From Pratylenchus scribneri (lineage: Eukaryota; Nematoda; Chromadorea; Rhabditida; Pratylenchidae): a stretch of DNA of 64,000 nt. The position numbers were made by a program, and so were the translations under genes. The stretch lies in NCBI GenBank assembly GCA_030063045.1, contig JAQSEB010000165.1, forward strand, positions 248,001-312,000, in the 5' to 3' direction. This document shows positions 1 through 12,879 of this stretch, piece after piece. The notes beneath the pieces were generated by a model. It was given only the letters and a program-made list of their open reading frames with translations. It did no database searches and was not told where the DNA came from. Every line of letters begins with the position of its first letter. Positions within the stretch are counted from its first letter, which is position 1.

Positions 1-400
1 GAAAATTGGAAATCTGTGTATTTCCAGAAATTTGAAGGCAATTGGGTTAGCGAATTTTGGAAATCTCAGCTTCTAGGAATTTTACAGACTTGAGAGTAGG
101 CTCATTCAACTTGCCATAATCGATTTACTTTATGAAATTTTAATTACAGACTGGTATATTCCTAATCTCTACATATCCTTAGCCCTTAGCCCCTAATCCC
201 ATGCCATTCCTATCCTAATCCTAATCCCTAGATCGGTCTTTAATTGAAATTTCCTATAGTAAATTGACCATGCCGAGTCGATTGAGCCTACTCTCGACCC
301 TGTACGTAGCCCAGAAGCAGTGATTTCTAAAATACACTAACCCAAATTCCTAGCGAATTCCGGACAATATTAGCTCTAACATATATATAAGTCCATAATC
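1..400. repeat. Dispersed repeat with CCTAAT/CCCTAG-rich core, copy 1
   Basis: This stretch matches 13225-13600 along most of its length. Shared blocks include GAGAGTAGGCTCATT, GATCGATTTACT, a central run of CTAATCCCTAG-like words, and GAGCCTACTCTC. The first and last of these are reverse complements of one another, so each copy is an inverted-repeat element around a telomere-like core. No coding exon is seen here. The left end may lie outside the window. Confidence 0.65.
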
Positions 401-617
401 TTGAATTAATTTAATTATAATTATGTTAGTATAGCCAATAGTTTGCTTTAAAATTAAAATGTCCCAAATTTGATGAGCTATTTATAAACAGTACCAATGC
501 CAAATTGGTCGGTAAAGTGGGCGTACCTATTTCCAATGTAAATAAAAAACTAAAATTATGATGATCAAAATTATTTCTTTTTATTTCTTTATTATTATCG
601 GTTAATAAATTAGGGTC

Positions 618-634
618 AGCCTGGCAGTGCACAA
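618..634 (+). promoter_or_regulatory. Candidate spliced-leader acceptor before the 715-residue gene
   Basis: A T-rich stretch ends in GGTCAG at 614-619 and the ATG follows at 635. This spacing fits nematode trans-splicing, but it could equally be the acceptor of an internal exon. Confidence 0.3.
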
Positions 635-3600
635 ATGATATTGGACCGTACTGAATTGTATGGCGGCTTGCAATATGCCAAAAATTTTAAACATTTGATT
701 GAAATGAGAGATTCGATGGAAGCGAATTCTTTAAAAAAATGTTTAACCGAAGTTGTGCCGAAAATGGAGTCTAAAAGCAAATTATTTGATGTAAGTCAAT
801 TTGGTAGAAAAAACAATTTGCATAATAATAAAATTAATTTTAGTATTTCGAGGAAACACTTAGAGAGATTCGCCAAAATCATAATGAAAAAGAACATTAT
901 TGGCTTTTGAAACAATTAGAGGAAACATGGGGATTTTGGCTGAAAAAACAGTTTTCAATTTTATAATATTTGATAAATAAAATATTGATATTACAGACAA
1001 TCAAAATTGGATAATTATGAAAATTTAATGCCAGAACTAGAGCGTCTCAGTAACAATTTGAAGCAGCAATGTGCTAATTATAAAGAGGACATTTTCTTGC
1101 AGCTTCATCCAAAACATTTCATTTCGAATTTGAAAAATAAGCCTGCTAATGATAAAAAGGAGACACCTTTTCAAAATCCCAGCTATATGGTGCTGACAGC
1201 CAGGAGTGAAATTTTTCGAGGCCAGCGGGGCATAGCAAGAAATCGGCTCGATGAAGCTATCAAGAGGGATGAAGTCTTCGCCTTTGCCGCTTATTATTAT
1301 CGGTATTTTTGAAAATTATTATTATTAATATTAAAAATTAATAATATTACAGAGCACTTGCTAATGTAGAAATGGCCCATATTCGCTTCATTAATGAAAA
1401 GAAACGCGATTCAGCTGTGTCAGAATATGAACAGAAGGCAATTGCAGATTTACAAGCTTGTTCTGAATTAATCGAAAAAGTCATAATTCCACGACTCACA
1501 GCACAGCAAGTAATCATAAAGGTAAAAAAATAAATAATAAAATAAACTGCTGCTGGAAAAGCAAGATAATAACAAAAATAAAATTGTTTATATTGCTAAA
1601 TAAGGCTAGATTATTATTTTCAAAAATCATTTTTTCCAGATTACCCTCATTATATTTTTTGCTTAGAATGATTATTCGAATATTTATATTGAGAAAATAG
1701 AATTTCATGAATCATAGAGAAAATTATTTTTATTTACTATTTTGAATCAGATTGTATTTTACTAAAGAATTTAAAATTTGATTTTTTGAAACTTAATCCA
1801 ATAATTTGGAAATGAAATGAAAATAATTATTTGAATGATTTAAAAAGTGATTTTACTTTTTATAAAATATTTTCATTTTTCAAATGATTTAATTTTAGAT
1901 TGGGGATGAAAAACAGAAGCTTGATAGTGAACTTTCCATGCAACAAACCCTTAAAATTGAACTGCTTCGAAAACAGCAGCAATATATTGATAAGGCCATT
2001 TCGGTTATTCAAAATTGCCCATCCAATCGTGGTGTGAAGCTATTAAATGTATGATTTTTAATTTTAATTAAAATGAAATTAATTGAGCTTTTTATATCTT
2101 AATTTATAATTTTTTATAATCCAATTTTCAGACAGTCGATCCTGAAACAACCTATCCAACGGGAACAACTGTGCCTGAGGAGGAGATCCAAGAGTTGTTT
2201 TTGTTCGGTGTGGCAGAGTTTTATGAGTTGGGTTACGCTAAACCAAAGCGTTCCTGGTGGACCATAATTGGGTTGGCTCTGATTGGTGCCGCACAAATTG
2301 GACTTGGAGTATTTTCCGCTGTCGCCTCGATGGGTGCTTCATCAAAATGGAGCTACAAATTGATTACCCAAGGCATCAATGACATCAAAACAGCAATAAG
2401 AGTGGCAATGAGAGAGGAAACTTTCTCTTGGAAAAATTGGTTAATATAAAATTTTGTAATAACGAAAAAAAGTTTTCACCACTTTTCAATTAAAGGTGGA
2501 TTGAAAAGGCAATTGATTATGGTATGCAATTGTTGAGCTCCTTTGGCGAATGGCTTGGGAAAAAATGTCCAAAATTGCAAAAAATCATGGATTGGTTTTC
2601 AAAAAAGGAGGCCACACCAGCAGTAAAAGATTCAACTGCTGGAGAAATTGTCAGGAATTGCTTACAATCCGAAGTTGTTGGACAAATTAAAAGTATTTTT
2701 TATTAAAAAAATAAAAATTAAAATTAAGTATAAAATTAAATTAAATTTGCCATAAATAAGGCATCCTTTCTCTTCTATAATGAAAGGATTTTTTGCTAGG
2801 AATGTGTTTTAAATGAGAATGTATAAAATTAAATTCCAATTAGCTCATTCTCAATAATCATAATTTAATCCAGTGATGGATATTTTTCTAAAAATAACAT
2901 TTCTTCGCATTTCGCCTGCACAGTTAAGAAATGCAATTAAAAGTGTATTAAAGAGATCTAAAATATAAAAAATAAGGAATTAGGTTCCCTTTATCTATAT
3001 TTTTTTTAACATTTCATTTAAAATTGAGTGAGATTATAAATGAAATAAAACGGCCAAAAAGCATTAGGTATTTAATTTTCTATAAAATCTTGACCTACAT
3101 TTATATAAGAATATTTAATATATTCATAAATCAATATTATCCTCTATATTTTACATTTATTTTACAGAAAGAGTGTCCCAAGCCATTAATATGTGCTTTC
3201 CGGAGGTCGCTGAAAAACTCAGATCGGCACTCAACACTTTGATGGGCGAATATTTTGGAAGCCCCAAATTACGCCAAAAAATGACCAATTTATTGCGATA
3301 TCTCAGCAATTTTGCCAAAGCTATCATTTCGCATACAGCAACTTTCCTGAAAGAGATTGCTGAAATTTTGCACAATTTCTGCAATAAATTGATTGATAAG
3401 GTAGGGAAAAATATTTTTTATCCTAAAAATTGACCATTTTTTAAACAATATTTTTGAATTTTTATGGAAAAGCAATCAGAAGGAAAAATTTAAATTTATA
3501 TTAAATTGTTCGCAATCGTAATTAAAAATAAAAATTTTTAAATTAAATTACCAAATTAGCATTTATTTATTTAATTCGATTATCATGAGAAAATAAATAG

Positions 3601-4812
3601 ATGACTATGAAAAATTTTTATAAATTTTTTAAAAATAATATTCATAGAAAACATATGTGTGAAATTTTATTTAAATTAAGGCCAAATGATTATTTTAAAA
3701 TTGAAAATCAGAAATATTCTGAAATTTCTATTTATTTTAATCTAAAAAGAATATTATCGGCAAACTATGATAAATAAGCTATATTGGTCATATTAACATT
3801 TTCAACAATGTCCTGATTATTTCTGAATTTTTTGTTTTATTTTACAAACTCTACTTTTGGATCCTAGCTAAATGGCATTACAATAAAATTTAATTGATTT
3901 TTAAAATAAATTTACATTTATCTAATATATTAAATAAAATTTATCATAATATTTTGAGGTGCAAAATTTATTCCGTAACAATGCCCTAATGAGTTGGCTT
4001 TGTTCTATTGGAAGAGATTATTGGAATCAAGCTGGTTTGCATTTGGTGGTGAAGAATTTTTGCGAAAAAGTCGAGAAAAAAATTGATGAATGGATTGACA
4101 AATATATTCCAAAAGCGTCGGAATATCTCAATAAAGTGTATGTTCATTCAATAAAATTAAATTAATAATTATTAAAATATATAATTTATAACAATTTTTG
4201 ATTACTGATGAAATCTACATTAATAGGGAAAATTAAAAAATTGTTAGATATTAGATTAGGAATTAGTATGAATAATCAAATCAATTTAAAAAATTTATTA
4301 TTTAATAAATAAATAAGAAATTTGATAAATGACTATTTGCTCTAAATTCTAATTAAAACAAATTATTCGTAAATTGTTTATTAATACTTTTTCAAAATTA
4401 ATAAAATTAGAAAAAATATTTTAAAAAATATTATATAAATATATATATATATATTTATATTATATTTAGCATTTCGAATATGCCAGCTGGAATGGCAGAA
4501 AAATTGGAAAGACGCTTAGAAAAGAGTGGAATTGTGGAGAAAACAAGGATATGGACCAAAAATGCGGCACAGAAAGTGAAGCAAGTTAATTTGGACATAC
4601 AAGAAAATTTGCAAACCGCATTGGATACGGTGATCACCCATATTGACCGGGAGAATCAAAACAATGAATCGGAAGTGGACTCAGTTGTAGAGGACTTGCA
4701 AAATGTGCTCTTCAATGCCGTGCAAAATATCATTGAACAGAATGGCTCCTTCAAACCAAAACCAAATGATGTTTCAAGGTTGGCATCGGCATTCATTGGA
4801 TTGGCAATTTAA
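635..4812 (+). CDS. Ten-exon gene, unrecognised family with TPR-like and hydrophobic segments
   Basis: Exons at 635-790, 844-950, 997-1302, 1353-1521, 1899-2048, 2132-2439, 2496-2692, 3168-3400, 3959-4137 and 4470-4812 keep one frame across all nine introns and give 715 residues ending in TAA. The start is the ATG at 635, 15 bases after a TCAG that could be a spliced-leader acceptor; the frame stays open back to 614, so an upstream exon outside this model is possible. The donor after exon 2 (GTTTTC) is weak. Exons 3-4 contain a helical, TPR-like stretch (AFAAYYYRALANVE). Exon 6 holds a hydrophobic run (WWTIIGLALIGAAQIGLGVF) followed by GINDIKTAIR and FSWKNW; this order, hydrophobic hairpin then GI-DI-AI then FSWK-W, reminds me of a segment in very large rotifer and arthropod proteins, but I cannot name a family. 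The remainder is helical and charged. No signal peptide is visible. Confidence 0.8.
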
Positions 4813-5772
4813 TTATTTTTCGATTGTAATATTAATTGTTTTCATTTCTAATTTTCAATTAGCATTTTCGATTATTATATTTTATTCTCTTAATTATTAT
4901 TTCTCATTTTATTTTTGATATTTATTTAATAATTTTATTACAATAATTTTTCTCTTTTGTTTTTAATTATTTAATTCCTATGCAACAATTTTCACATGTA
5001 TTGAATAAAAATTTATAAAATAATTTGAAAATTCTATGGGAATTTAATTGATGAGGCCAATATTACTGATGCAAAATTTATGAAAATTAATATTTAATAC
5101 CCCCCATCGCCCATCAAAATTTTGACGAGAAAGATTCCCTTCTTGACTCATACGAGAACTTTTATACAGACGGTAATAAGATATATAAAATTATTGAGAG
5201 AAGAAATAAAAGAAGCATTTTTGCGCACTGCGCAAGTCTTTAAGAAATAATTAAAAATAAAAATTAAATTTTAGATAGATTTCACGTTAATTTAAACAGT
5301 TTCTTCTATTTCAAATCTCCAAATCTTTCCAAATGCTATTCAAATCAATTTTCATTTTTGCGTTTCAATTATTAACCAACAATATGTTTAACTTTAATAG
5401 AAGAAAATGGTAAAATTTTATATGTTTGCCTCTCGCTTTTCTGTTGTCGTAATGGATGGAGAAGAAAGAATATTTGAAATCGCTGGGGAATGGCATTGTT
5501 ATTTCTGACTCATTTGTTGATGAAGAATGGGACAAAATGAGGGAAGATGAGGAAAAATTCCATATAAAAAATGTTACCTTCGGAAACATTTTTATATGCT
5601 TACTATTTCATCGAAAATTTCGTTTAAAACAAATCCATATTTTGTTAGTTGATTTTAAAACTGTGTCTTAAAATTGGTTTTAAGAATTTGTAATAAAAGT
5701 AAATTAAGAACCATAATTGATTTTTGATCCTTGTAAATAGTCGGAAACAGGTACGGATAAAATATTTTAAAG
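4813..5772. other. Intergenic, no gene seen
   Basis: AT-rich 3' flank of the upstream gene. There is a short C-rich patch at 5101-5120 and scattered short frames around 5365-5670 with no splice signals, homology or motif. Nothing convincing as a gene. Confidence 0.5.
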
Positions 5773-6309
5773 TAGAGATCGGCGCGAGGCGAGATATTGC
5801 GAGAAATTTTACGATATCTCGTGAGAGATTTTTGCGAGATCTCGCTCGCACTTTTCTCAAAATTTAATCTCGCAAAAAAAATCTCGCACCAACAAAATTT
5901 TTCGCTGCGCGGGCGTTTTCAACTGAAATTTTTTGCTGCCCGGCTTTTTAAGCTTAAAATTTTATCCTTCTGGACCATTTTTGACTAAAATTTTCCTACT
6001 TGTTGATTTTTTGGTTTAATTTTTTACTGCATATTATTCTTTGTTAAAATTTACGTTTATGATTCGAAAAATGTAAATATTTTTTCAATGGCATGTGAAA
6101 TTTATGATTATTGAAGATCGACAATCCGTAACCGTTAAGTAGAAAGATTATTTATTCATTAAAAAATTGATTTCTTTTGTTGGAAATAAAGTTGAAAAAA
6201 TTTTTTTTTAAATTATGATCTCGCTCTCGCATCTTGAACATTTTTTTGCGAGATTTTGCGAGTGCGAGAGATTTGCGAGATCTCACTCGAGCATCCTTGC
6301 CGATCTCTA
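5773..6309. mobile_element. Non-autonomous hAT-type element (537 bp)
   Basis: The ends are perfect inverted 11-mers, TAGAGATCGGC at 5773-5783 and GCCGATCTCTA at 6299-6309. They are flanked by an exact 8-base direct repeat TTTTAAAG at 5765-5772 and 6310-6317, the target-duplication length of hAT transposons. Subterminal GCGAGAT/ATCTCGC words are repeated many times inside both ends. The interior has no transposase-like frame, so this is a deletion derivative or MITE. Confidence 0.88.
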
Positions 6310-6317
6310 TTTTAAAG

Positions 6318-7325
6318 AGCTATTTGATTGCAAAAATTTTATGCGTTGAATAGAATAAATATAAACTTGGATTTTTGGTATCTTATATCTAGTTAAAAAA
6401 ATATTGTCAATTTACATGATTAGAAGGGTGTGGATAAAAAATTTGAATACATAGTGTAATTATATTATGGCTCATTCGAGAATGTGAAGGTGTCATTTTT
6501 ATTCCAAATTACGATCAAAAAATTCCTCATTGACTTACCCTAATCTATCCAAATTTATTTAGGCTTGCTTAAGAATCGTCGTATAAATCGGTGAGTAAAT
6601 TTCAGCCTTTAATCAATTTTGATAATTTAATTCATTTGGTTTAAAAAACATTTTAATTTTTTTAATTATTTTAATTTTTATGTTGGGTGGTGCATCAACA
6701 TTTTATCGTAAAATAATATTTTTACAGTTTATAATTTCAAACAATATAAATAAATTTATGTGATGCAAAAAAATCTTAAAAAAATATATAAAAAATCAAA
6801 ATTAATTCGATGAATCACACATAATTTATTGTGCAAATATTTCGATTATTATATCCAAAAGAAATTTTGATAATTTAATGGGAAGGAATTTGTGAATGGA
6901 AATAGAAGAGGGGCCCATTGTTCTATTAAAAATGCCTTTCCTTGCTTTAATTTTGGTTAAAATTCCTTTTATAGATTGTTAAATCATTTTTAAAATGTTT
7001 TAATTTTCCATCATGACAATTCACATATTAATTTGAATGAGTTTATTTTATCTTTTTTTTTTAAATTTCAAATTTTGTTGTTTTTAAATATAATAATATG
7101 ATTTTCTTTTAACAATTGGCATAAGAGAAAAAATTATATTGAGGAGTCTAAAATCATTCTCGAAATAAAATTTATTTGGATGCATTTTTATAACATAATT
7201 TAAGATGTTTTTTGCTTATATTAATAAAACACCAAACCAACGACATTCTTTAACCTTATAAAACTGTCCAAATTTAGGCAAATAAATATGCATAAGAAAA
7301 TTAGGTACTTTTCCGTTTTGTTACA
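6318..7325. other. Intergenic, no gene seen
   Basis: AT-rich sequence with no splice-consistent coding frame, tandem repeat or RNA gene that I can recognise. Confidence 0.4.
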
Positions 7326-7326
7326 T

Positions 7327-7540
7327 CCCCCCCCCCCCCCCCAATGAAAATGATGAAAATCACGTATGGTAATTTTCGGCGAAGAACGCGAATCTGATAT
7401 CCATTTCAACATATTTTGTCATCTTGTTAGGGTTATGCCGACTAGTACCAAGAAAATGTAAAGGGAGGATCAAGGTATTTTTGGTGAAAATTTTTATATG
7501 GCCAATATATAGCTCCTTTCCCCATCGAGCACTACACATA
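7327..7540. repeat. Diverged copy of the 16378 foldback family, beside a poly-C tract
   Basis: A run of 16 C at 7327-7342 is followed by sequence that tracks one arm of the element at 16378-17000: GAACGCGAATCTGATATCC, then TGTCATCTTGTTAGG, ATGCCGACTAGTACCAAG, and CAATATATAGCTCC in the same order and spacing. Terminal repeats are not preserved. Confidence 0.6.
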
Positions 7541-8882
7541 CACATACACATCATCTTCAGTCGATGATGGGAATCTGGGAATCTTTGCAATTTGATGGCA
7601 GCCAATTTCATTGGATGAAGGAAATCTCATTTATCAAATTATGAAGGGAAATTTATTATTTTCAATTCAAAATATCCCACAAATTTCTACATATCCGCTT
7701 TTAGAAATTTGTCTCAATTTCCATCTTTCGAATTATTTTTGTACACTTTTTGTCTTTTGAAGATTAAATAAGTTAAAATAGACAAAATTGAAAATTCAAT
7801 AAAATAATTATCCATAAATTATGCTCAATATTTTTTTTCTTACTTAGAAAAATTAAAATATTTTTGAAAAATAAAAATAATAGAGGCTGAAATATATCAA
7901 ATTCGAATTCTCGACCAAGAGTTTTTCTATTTTGATTAAAAAAACAATTCTCAAATTATTTAATAAATTTTAAGTAATAAATGTAAAATTTTTTGCAACA
8001 CATAAATTTTTTATTCTTAATTTTTATAAATTCTTAAATAAATAAATAATAAAATAATTTTGACTAATTCACGCTCCACAAATATCCAATGAAAAAAATT
8101 TTATAAAATAAAATTAATATCTTTATTTCCATAGGAAAGATTCCACATCCATTTACATAATATTTTTATCGTTTAATTTTTTGAAATTTAAAAATTTGTA
8201 AAACAGCATTTCATACCTCAATAAATTCCCCAATTTTTTGCTTAGTTTTATAGCGGAAATGGCTTTAAAGATTTAAGAAATTGTCAAAAATACTGGTCTA
8301 AAATGAATTTGCAATAATGGAAAAATTTATAAAAATATAGTTGTTGTTGTTGATCTGATTAAGAAACTTGTACATATTTTTATTTATTAATTTGCCAATA
8401 TTGAAATTATTTTATATTTTATTTTTTTATAATTTTCACTTTTCAATAAGTAATTTTTCCAAAAAAAAATTATTGAAAGAAAATGGGATAACTTCCTACA
8501 ATTTGCATGGTAGAAAAAGAATTTTTCATGTGCAAAATTGTATTCAAATAAATGAAAGGTGTTCAGAAATTATCAAAATATAATAAAAAGGTAAATTAAT
8601 TCCATTTCAAAGAGTCATAGTCTAAATTATTAATTTAATTAAATATTTAATAATATAAATAAGCGAAGAATTATTAAGAAAACAGAATTGGTTGATTTTT
8701 AAACAATTACATAAAGGATTAAATTTATTCAAAAAAGTTTATTCGATTGATTCATGCGCCGAGAGGAATTGTTTTAAAAATTGAATATAATAGAAAATAA
8801 TGGCTTAAGAAAATATCGTTTTTTTTTCAAACAAATTCATCAAATTGTTCCCAATTTCCATATTTTTAGCATATTTTTCATC
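7541..8882. other. Intergenic, no gene seen
   Basis: AT-rich. Short frames at 8368-8583 and 8781-8966 are dominated by F, I, K and N and lack splice or start context; the second overlaps the antisense of SPRY gene A's last exon. Confidence 0.4.
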
Positions 8883-11198
8883 TTACAAAAGAAGTTGGCC
8901 GAATTGCTTGAATTGCCATTCTTCCTTCCCAAAATTTGCTCGGATACATTCGTCTTTAAAACCTAAGGTGACAGCAGGGTGCAACTGTAGATTGCAAAAT
9001 TTTTCTGGCAATTGAAGTTTTCCTGAATTCGAATAATTAAAAAATATAATAATTTCAATTATAAATTTAATTAATATTTTTTGTAATTTTTTTACCCAAT
9101 AATTGGCCGTTACATGTAGAAAAGAATTCGATCGGTGTACCGTTCGGAAAATGGACTATGCCAAGGCCAATAACATCCCCATTCTTGAAATGTCCATAGA
9201 CATTTTCGAATCGGGTCCAGCGTCTATCCATCCACATTCCTCCTTTCCAATTAATGCCAAATGAATTTTCCTTGTATTCCAGATATTTGTCTAATGTATA
9301 TGTAGAAGATCCTCCACAATAAAATTCAACGCATATGCTGTCACGTCTAAATATTAAATAAAGCATGATTAATGATGGATAATTAAAATTAATTTTCGAA
9401 ATTTAATTTATATTGCCTGAGTGCTTTCTATAGCGACCAGATTTTTAGGCCGCAAAATAGGTGCCCATTTTTAAGCTTCTTTTTTGAAAATTCACTCAAA
9501 ATTTTAGGTTTAAGAATCACAAAATAAATTTTTTGCCTTTTTATTGCATTTTTTACAAAATTTTCCTTCGAAAAATACTACATAAAATAAATAAGTCAAA
9601 AAAATTTGTCAAAAATGTGAAAAAAATGCTCAAAAACACTATTTTTGTACTTTTATCATCAAATAAAAGTAAAAAAATAGATCAAAACTAAAAATCTGAT
9701 TAAAAAATATAATAAAAAATTTAAAAACTCATTAAGGTGAATCTTATATACAGAATTTCACAACAAAAATTTTTACATTTAATTAATTAATTTATAATAT
9801 GACAAAATCATTAATAAGGACTTAAGTTAATAATAGCTTTTAAGCATATGTTTAACTACTTTTATGGTTTAAAAAATTATTTTTCTATATTTTATTATTA
9901 TATTCCTTGATTTTATGCGAAAATATTTAACTTTGCAAAAAATTTAAAATAAAATTATCAACTTGATTAAAAAAATACCCAATTTTGTTGAGAATTTCTA
10001 CTTCAAAATAGAAGCGAATTGTCGGTTTACTGGCATATGAATCTGCTGATGAGTATGAATAAAATAATGGAATCGATGAAATTGTACGGACAGTATTCCA
10101 ACCTGAATATTTTTTTTTGATTATATAATGTTTTATAATCGAAAATAAAGTGAAATTATTGAACAATTAATTCGATATAATAATTTATAGTATTTATTTG
10201 GAGTATAAAAAAATAATAAATAATATTTACTTGGATATTTCCAGTGACCGGTGTGCGTTACTGTGAGTCCATCATCCGAAATTGACAATCCTGGCCTACA
10301 GTCATTTATTCCATTATTAAATTTAATCGTCTTCTGCCGTTGCATTATTGTATTCAATGTCTTAAATATGAAGAAATTATTTTTTTATAATATATTTATA
10401 TTTATAAATTGACATTTAATTTAAAAAATTTTTATCATTCGGATATTTATACATTTTTTCCTTTAATTCCATTAAATTACCATAAGTATATGCTCTTTGC
10501 TCTTTTAATTTCTAATGGGGATGTATTTTTCAACCTTGCCAACAGGTAGCAATTATTAGAAATGCGGAATTATTTTATAGTAAAAATAATCAAAAAATTA
10601 CTTCTTTAACATCCTCGTTCAAATCTAGTAATTTTTGTTGCAATTCTGCATCTTTTTCCTTCACAATTCTACCAACATCACAATCATCACAATCTTCTTC
10701 CAATTCTGCAGTATTTTTTTCAGAAACAATTTGTGCCTTTAATTCTGCCAATTCCTTTTCTATTTCATTTAATTTTCGATCCTTTTCTGTCATTTCTTCT
10801 TTTAATTCATCAAATGCGCGATTTCCATCTGTTGATTTCTGTGCTTCTTCCATTTCTTTCTGCTTGTTCCGGCACATTTCTGGTGCATTTTCTTTGTTCA
10901 TTTTCCCAAATTCTTTCTCGAATCGATCCATTCTTTCCTTCAATTCACCGAGTTCTTTGCCAAATTGGAATGCTGTTTGCATCATTGCCGCAGCAAATTG
11001 TTCTCCATTGTTTTTATCATTCGCCATTTTCATGAGCAGATCCTATATTTAAACTTAAATATTAATTTTTCTATTTAAAATTACTTCCAATTTTTGAATT
11101 TTTTCGCCCATTTGCTTCCAGTCCATTCCAATTTGTGTAAGATTAGATTCATTTAACGTATTTTCCTCAAAAGTGAGTCCAGAGCTATTCGGATTCAT
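8883..11198 (-). CDS. SPRY gene A: coiled-coil plus SPRY domain protein
   Basis: Six exons in transcript order: 11198-11085, 11042-10602, 10360-10231, 10102-9979, 9346-9096 and 9022-8883. All borders are GT-AG and all phases agree, giving 399 residues. Exons 1-2 encode an acidic heptad-rich coiled coil of about 185 residues. Exons 3-6 encode a SPRY/B30.2 domain: FYFEVEIL in exon 4, NGDVIGLGIVHFPNG and CNGQLLG in exon 5, and RANFGKEEWQFKQF in exon 6, the usual SPRY closing strand. No signal peptide is seen. Unlike SPRY genes B and C it lacks the LPAELMNELF module. SPRY domains are protein-interaction folds; this family (RanBPM-like and SPRYSEC proteins) is expanded in plant-parasitic nematodes, but without a secretion signal a housekeeping or regulatory role is as likely as an effector role. 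Confidence 0.9.
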
Positions 11199-12855
11199 TT
11201 TAAATTAAGATTTCGGAAGAAATAAAATAAATTTGAATGTTTAATTGTTCTGAATTTTGAAAAAATTAAAAAAATATTTTTATAGCTTCTTCAATGTCAT
11301 TCATAGTTGAATTCAGCCATTTTAAAATGACCTGAAATTTAATATTTAATCCCAATCACAATAATACAAATCAAAAAGCAATGATTTGATATTTGAATGA
11401 TTAAATTACATTTTTTCCGCAGAAAAACCAAAGGTCAATCTGCAATGAGAAAAAGGGGCATTATTTACTGTGTCTATGACTGGAAACTAGTAATGTAATT
11501 ATGCTGTGCTCTATTGGTTACCATCGAAGAGATTGAGTAAAATTACCATTTATCATGAATCTAAGTTATCATATTCAAAAAATTGCCCAAGGAAATTTCC
11601 CAGTAAATCAGAATCCAAGCCATAAATATTCAAAAAGTTACCCAAGGCAATTTCCCAGCAATTTAATTAATGTATTAATTATGGCATAAAATTGATGATG
11701 AAACAGAAAGAATCATCGATTTGGATTGTTTTCATGAATGGATGAGATTGATAATAAAATGTGGAAATTGTTGCTTTTTTCTTCCAAATAATAATTTTCG
11801 ACTATCATGAATAATTTTAGAAATAAATAAATCAATAAAAAATTTAATTTTTTTAAACAAAAAAATTTTTCGAAAAATTTCACATTCCCCTTAAAATGAA
11901 AATAGTCCAATTAAGGTAAATTTATGGCTTTAATAATTGTAATTAACTTTTTTTTGGTATTTAAAAAATATTTTTAAAATTATTACAATCCCAGTTAAAA
12001 AAATAAAATGTTTTTGCAGCCTTCTTTTGATGTGAATGCCTCTCGAATAATCGAAAAATTGAATGAAAATTGCGTTTCATCTTCTCCTCACTACACGAAT
12101 ATAATTTCTTTCCCTCTACATTATTATAGCTATATTTGGCTAGTTGGCAGAATTGCGCATCACTCATACACCTTTGGGTTTGGGGACCCCCTCAATCCTC
12201 ATTCATATTCTTTCGCCAATCCCAATTCCCAACCTCACGAGTCAAATTCCCTATTCCCATTTCAATTGCTTTTTTCCCTTTTCCCAAAATGCATTTTACA
12301 AACTAAAAAGATCAGCCGTTTCACAAAAGAGTTAAAGCAAAGGTGCATGCATGAATGGGCAATTTTGGGACCAAAAAAGGAAAAAAATTATTCTCCTCAC
12401 CGATGGAAGGCAATAAGGAAAGAAAAGTCTTGCAAAAAATTATGGATAATTTTCACTGACTGACTGAGGGAAATTTTGCTAAATAAAATCACAAGAGAGC
12501 GAGATACAATTTCAGGGAAAATTCCGTCTACTTTTGAGGGGATTTAGCTGATATAAAGACTTGCACTTTTGCCAACTTGACAAATGGATGAAATGGGATA
12601 TGGGAATAATTTACATTGAAATTAGTATCGCCTATCGCGCGCAATCTTTTATTTCTCCCATAGATAAGTCTCACTTAATACACGCACCCCTATAGAAATC
12701 CAGCAAAATTCTCAACCTTTTTTTTTAAATTTTATTATATATTTTTTTTATTTAAATTATAAAAATTGAATAATTTAGCAATAAAAATGGGAATTTTAAG
12801 GCCATAAAACATGACTAAATTTGATCTATTTTGATTGAATATAAATTCCTTTTTT
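11199..12855. other. Intergenic between SPRY gene A and the RING gene
   Basis: Contains two near-identical ~50-base direct repeats, about 11570-11620 and 11622-11672, each ending in AATTTCCCAGYAA and related to the GGGAATTTCCC repeat family. A 151-codon frame at 12008-12463 is compositionally intergenic and was not accepted. The two flanking genes are divergently transcribed from this interval. Confidence 0.45.
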
Positions 12856-12857
12856 AG
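12843..12857 (+). promoter_or_regulatory. Candidate spliced-leader acceptor for the RING gene
   Basis: A TTTTTTAG acceptor ends at 12857 and the predicted ATG follows 22 bases later at 12880, the spacing typical of nematode trans-splicing. No upstream exon that would use it as a cis acceptor was found. Confidence 0.35.
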
Positions 12858-12879
12858 AATAAATTTATTTTATTTAAAA

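Noticed and set aside
10733..11035. Plus-strand 100-codon hydrophobic frame
   Set aside because: Antisense shadow of the coiled-coil exon of SPRY gene A.
12008..12463. 151-codon plus-strand frame
   Set aside because: Dominated by S, P, H, F from C/T-rich intergenic sequence; no intron, motif or promoter signal.
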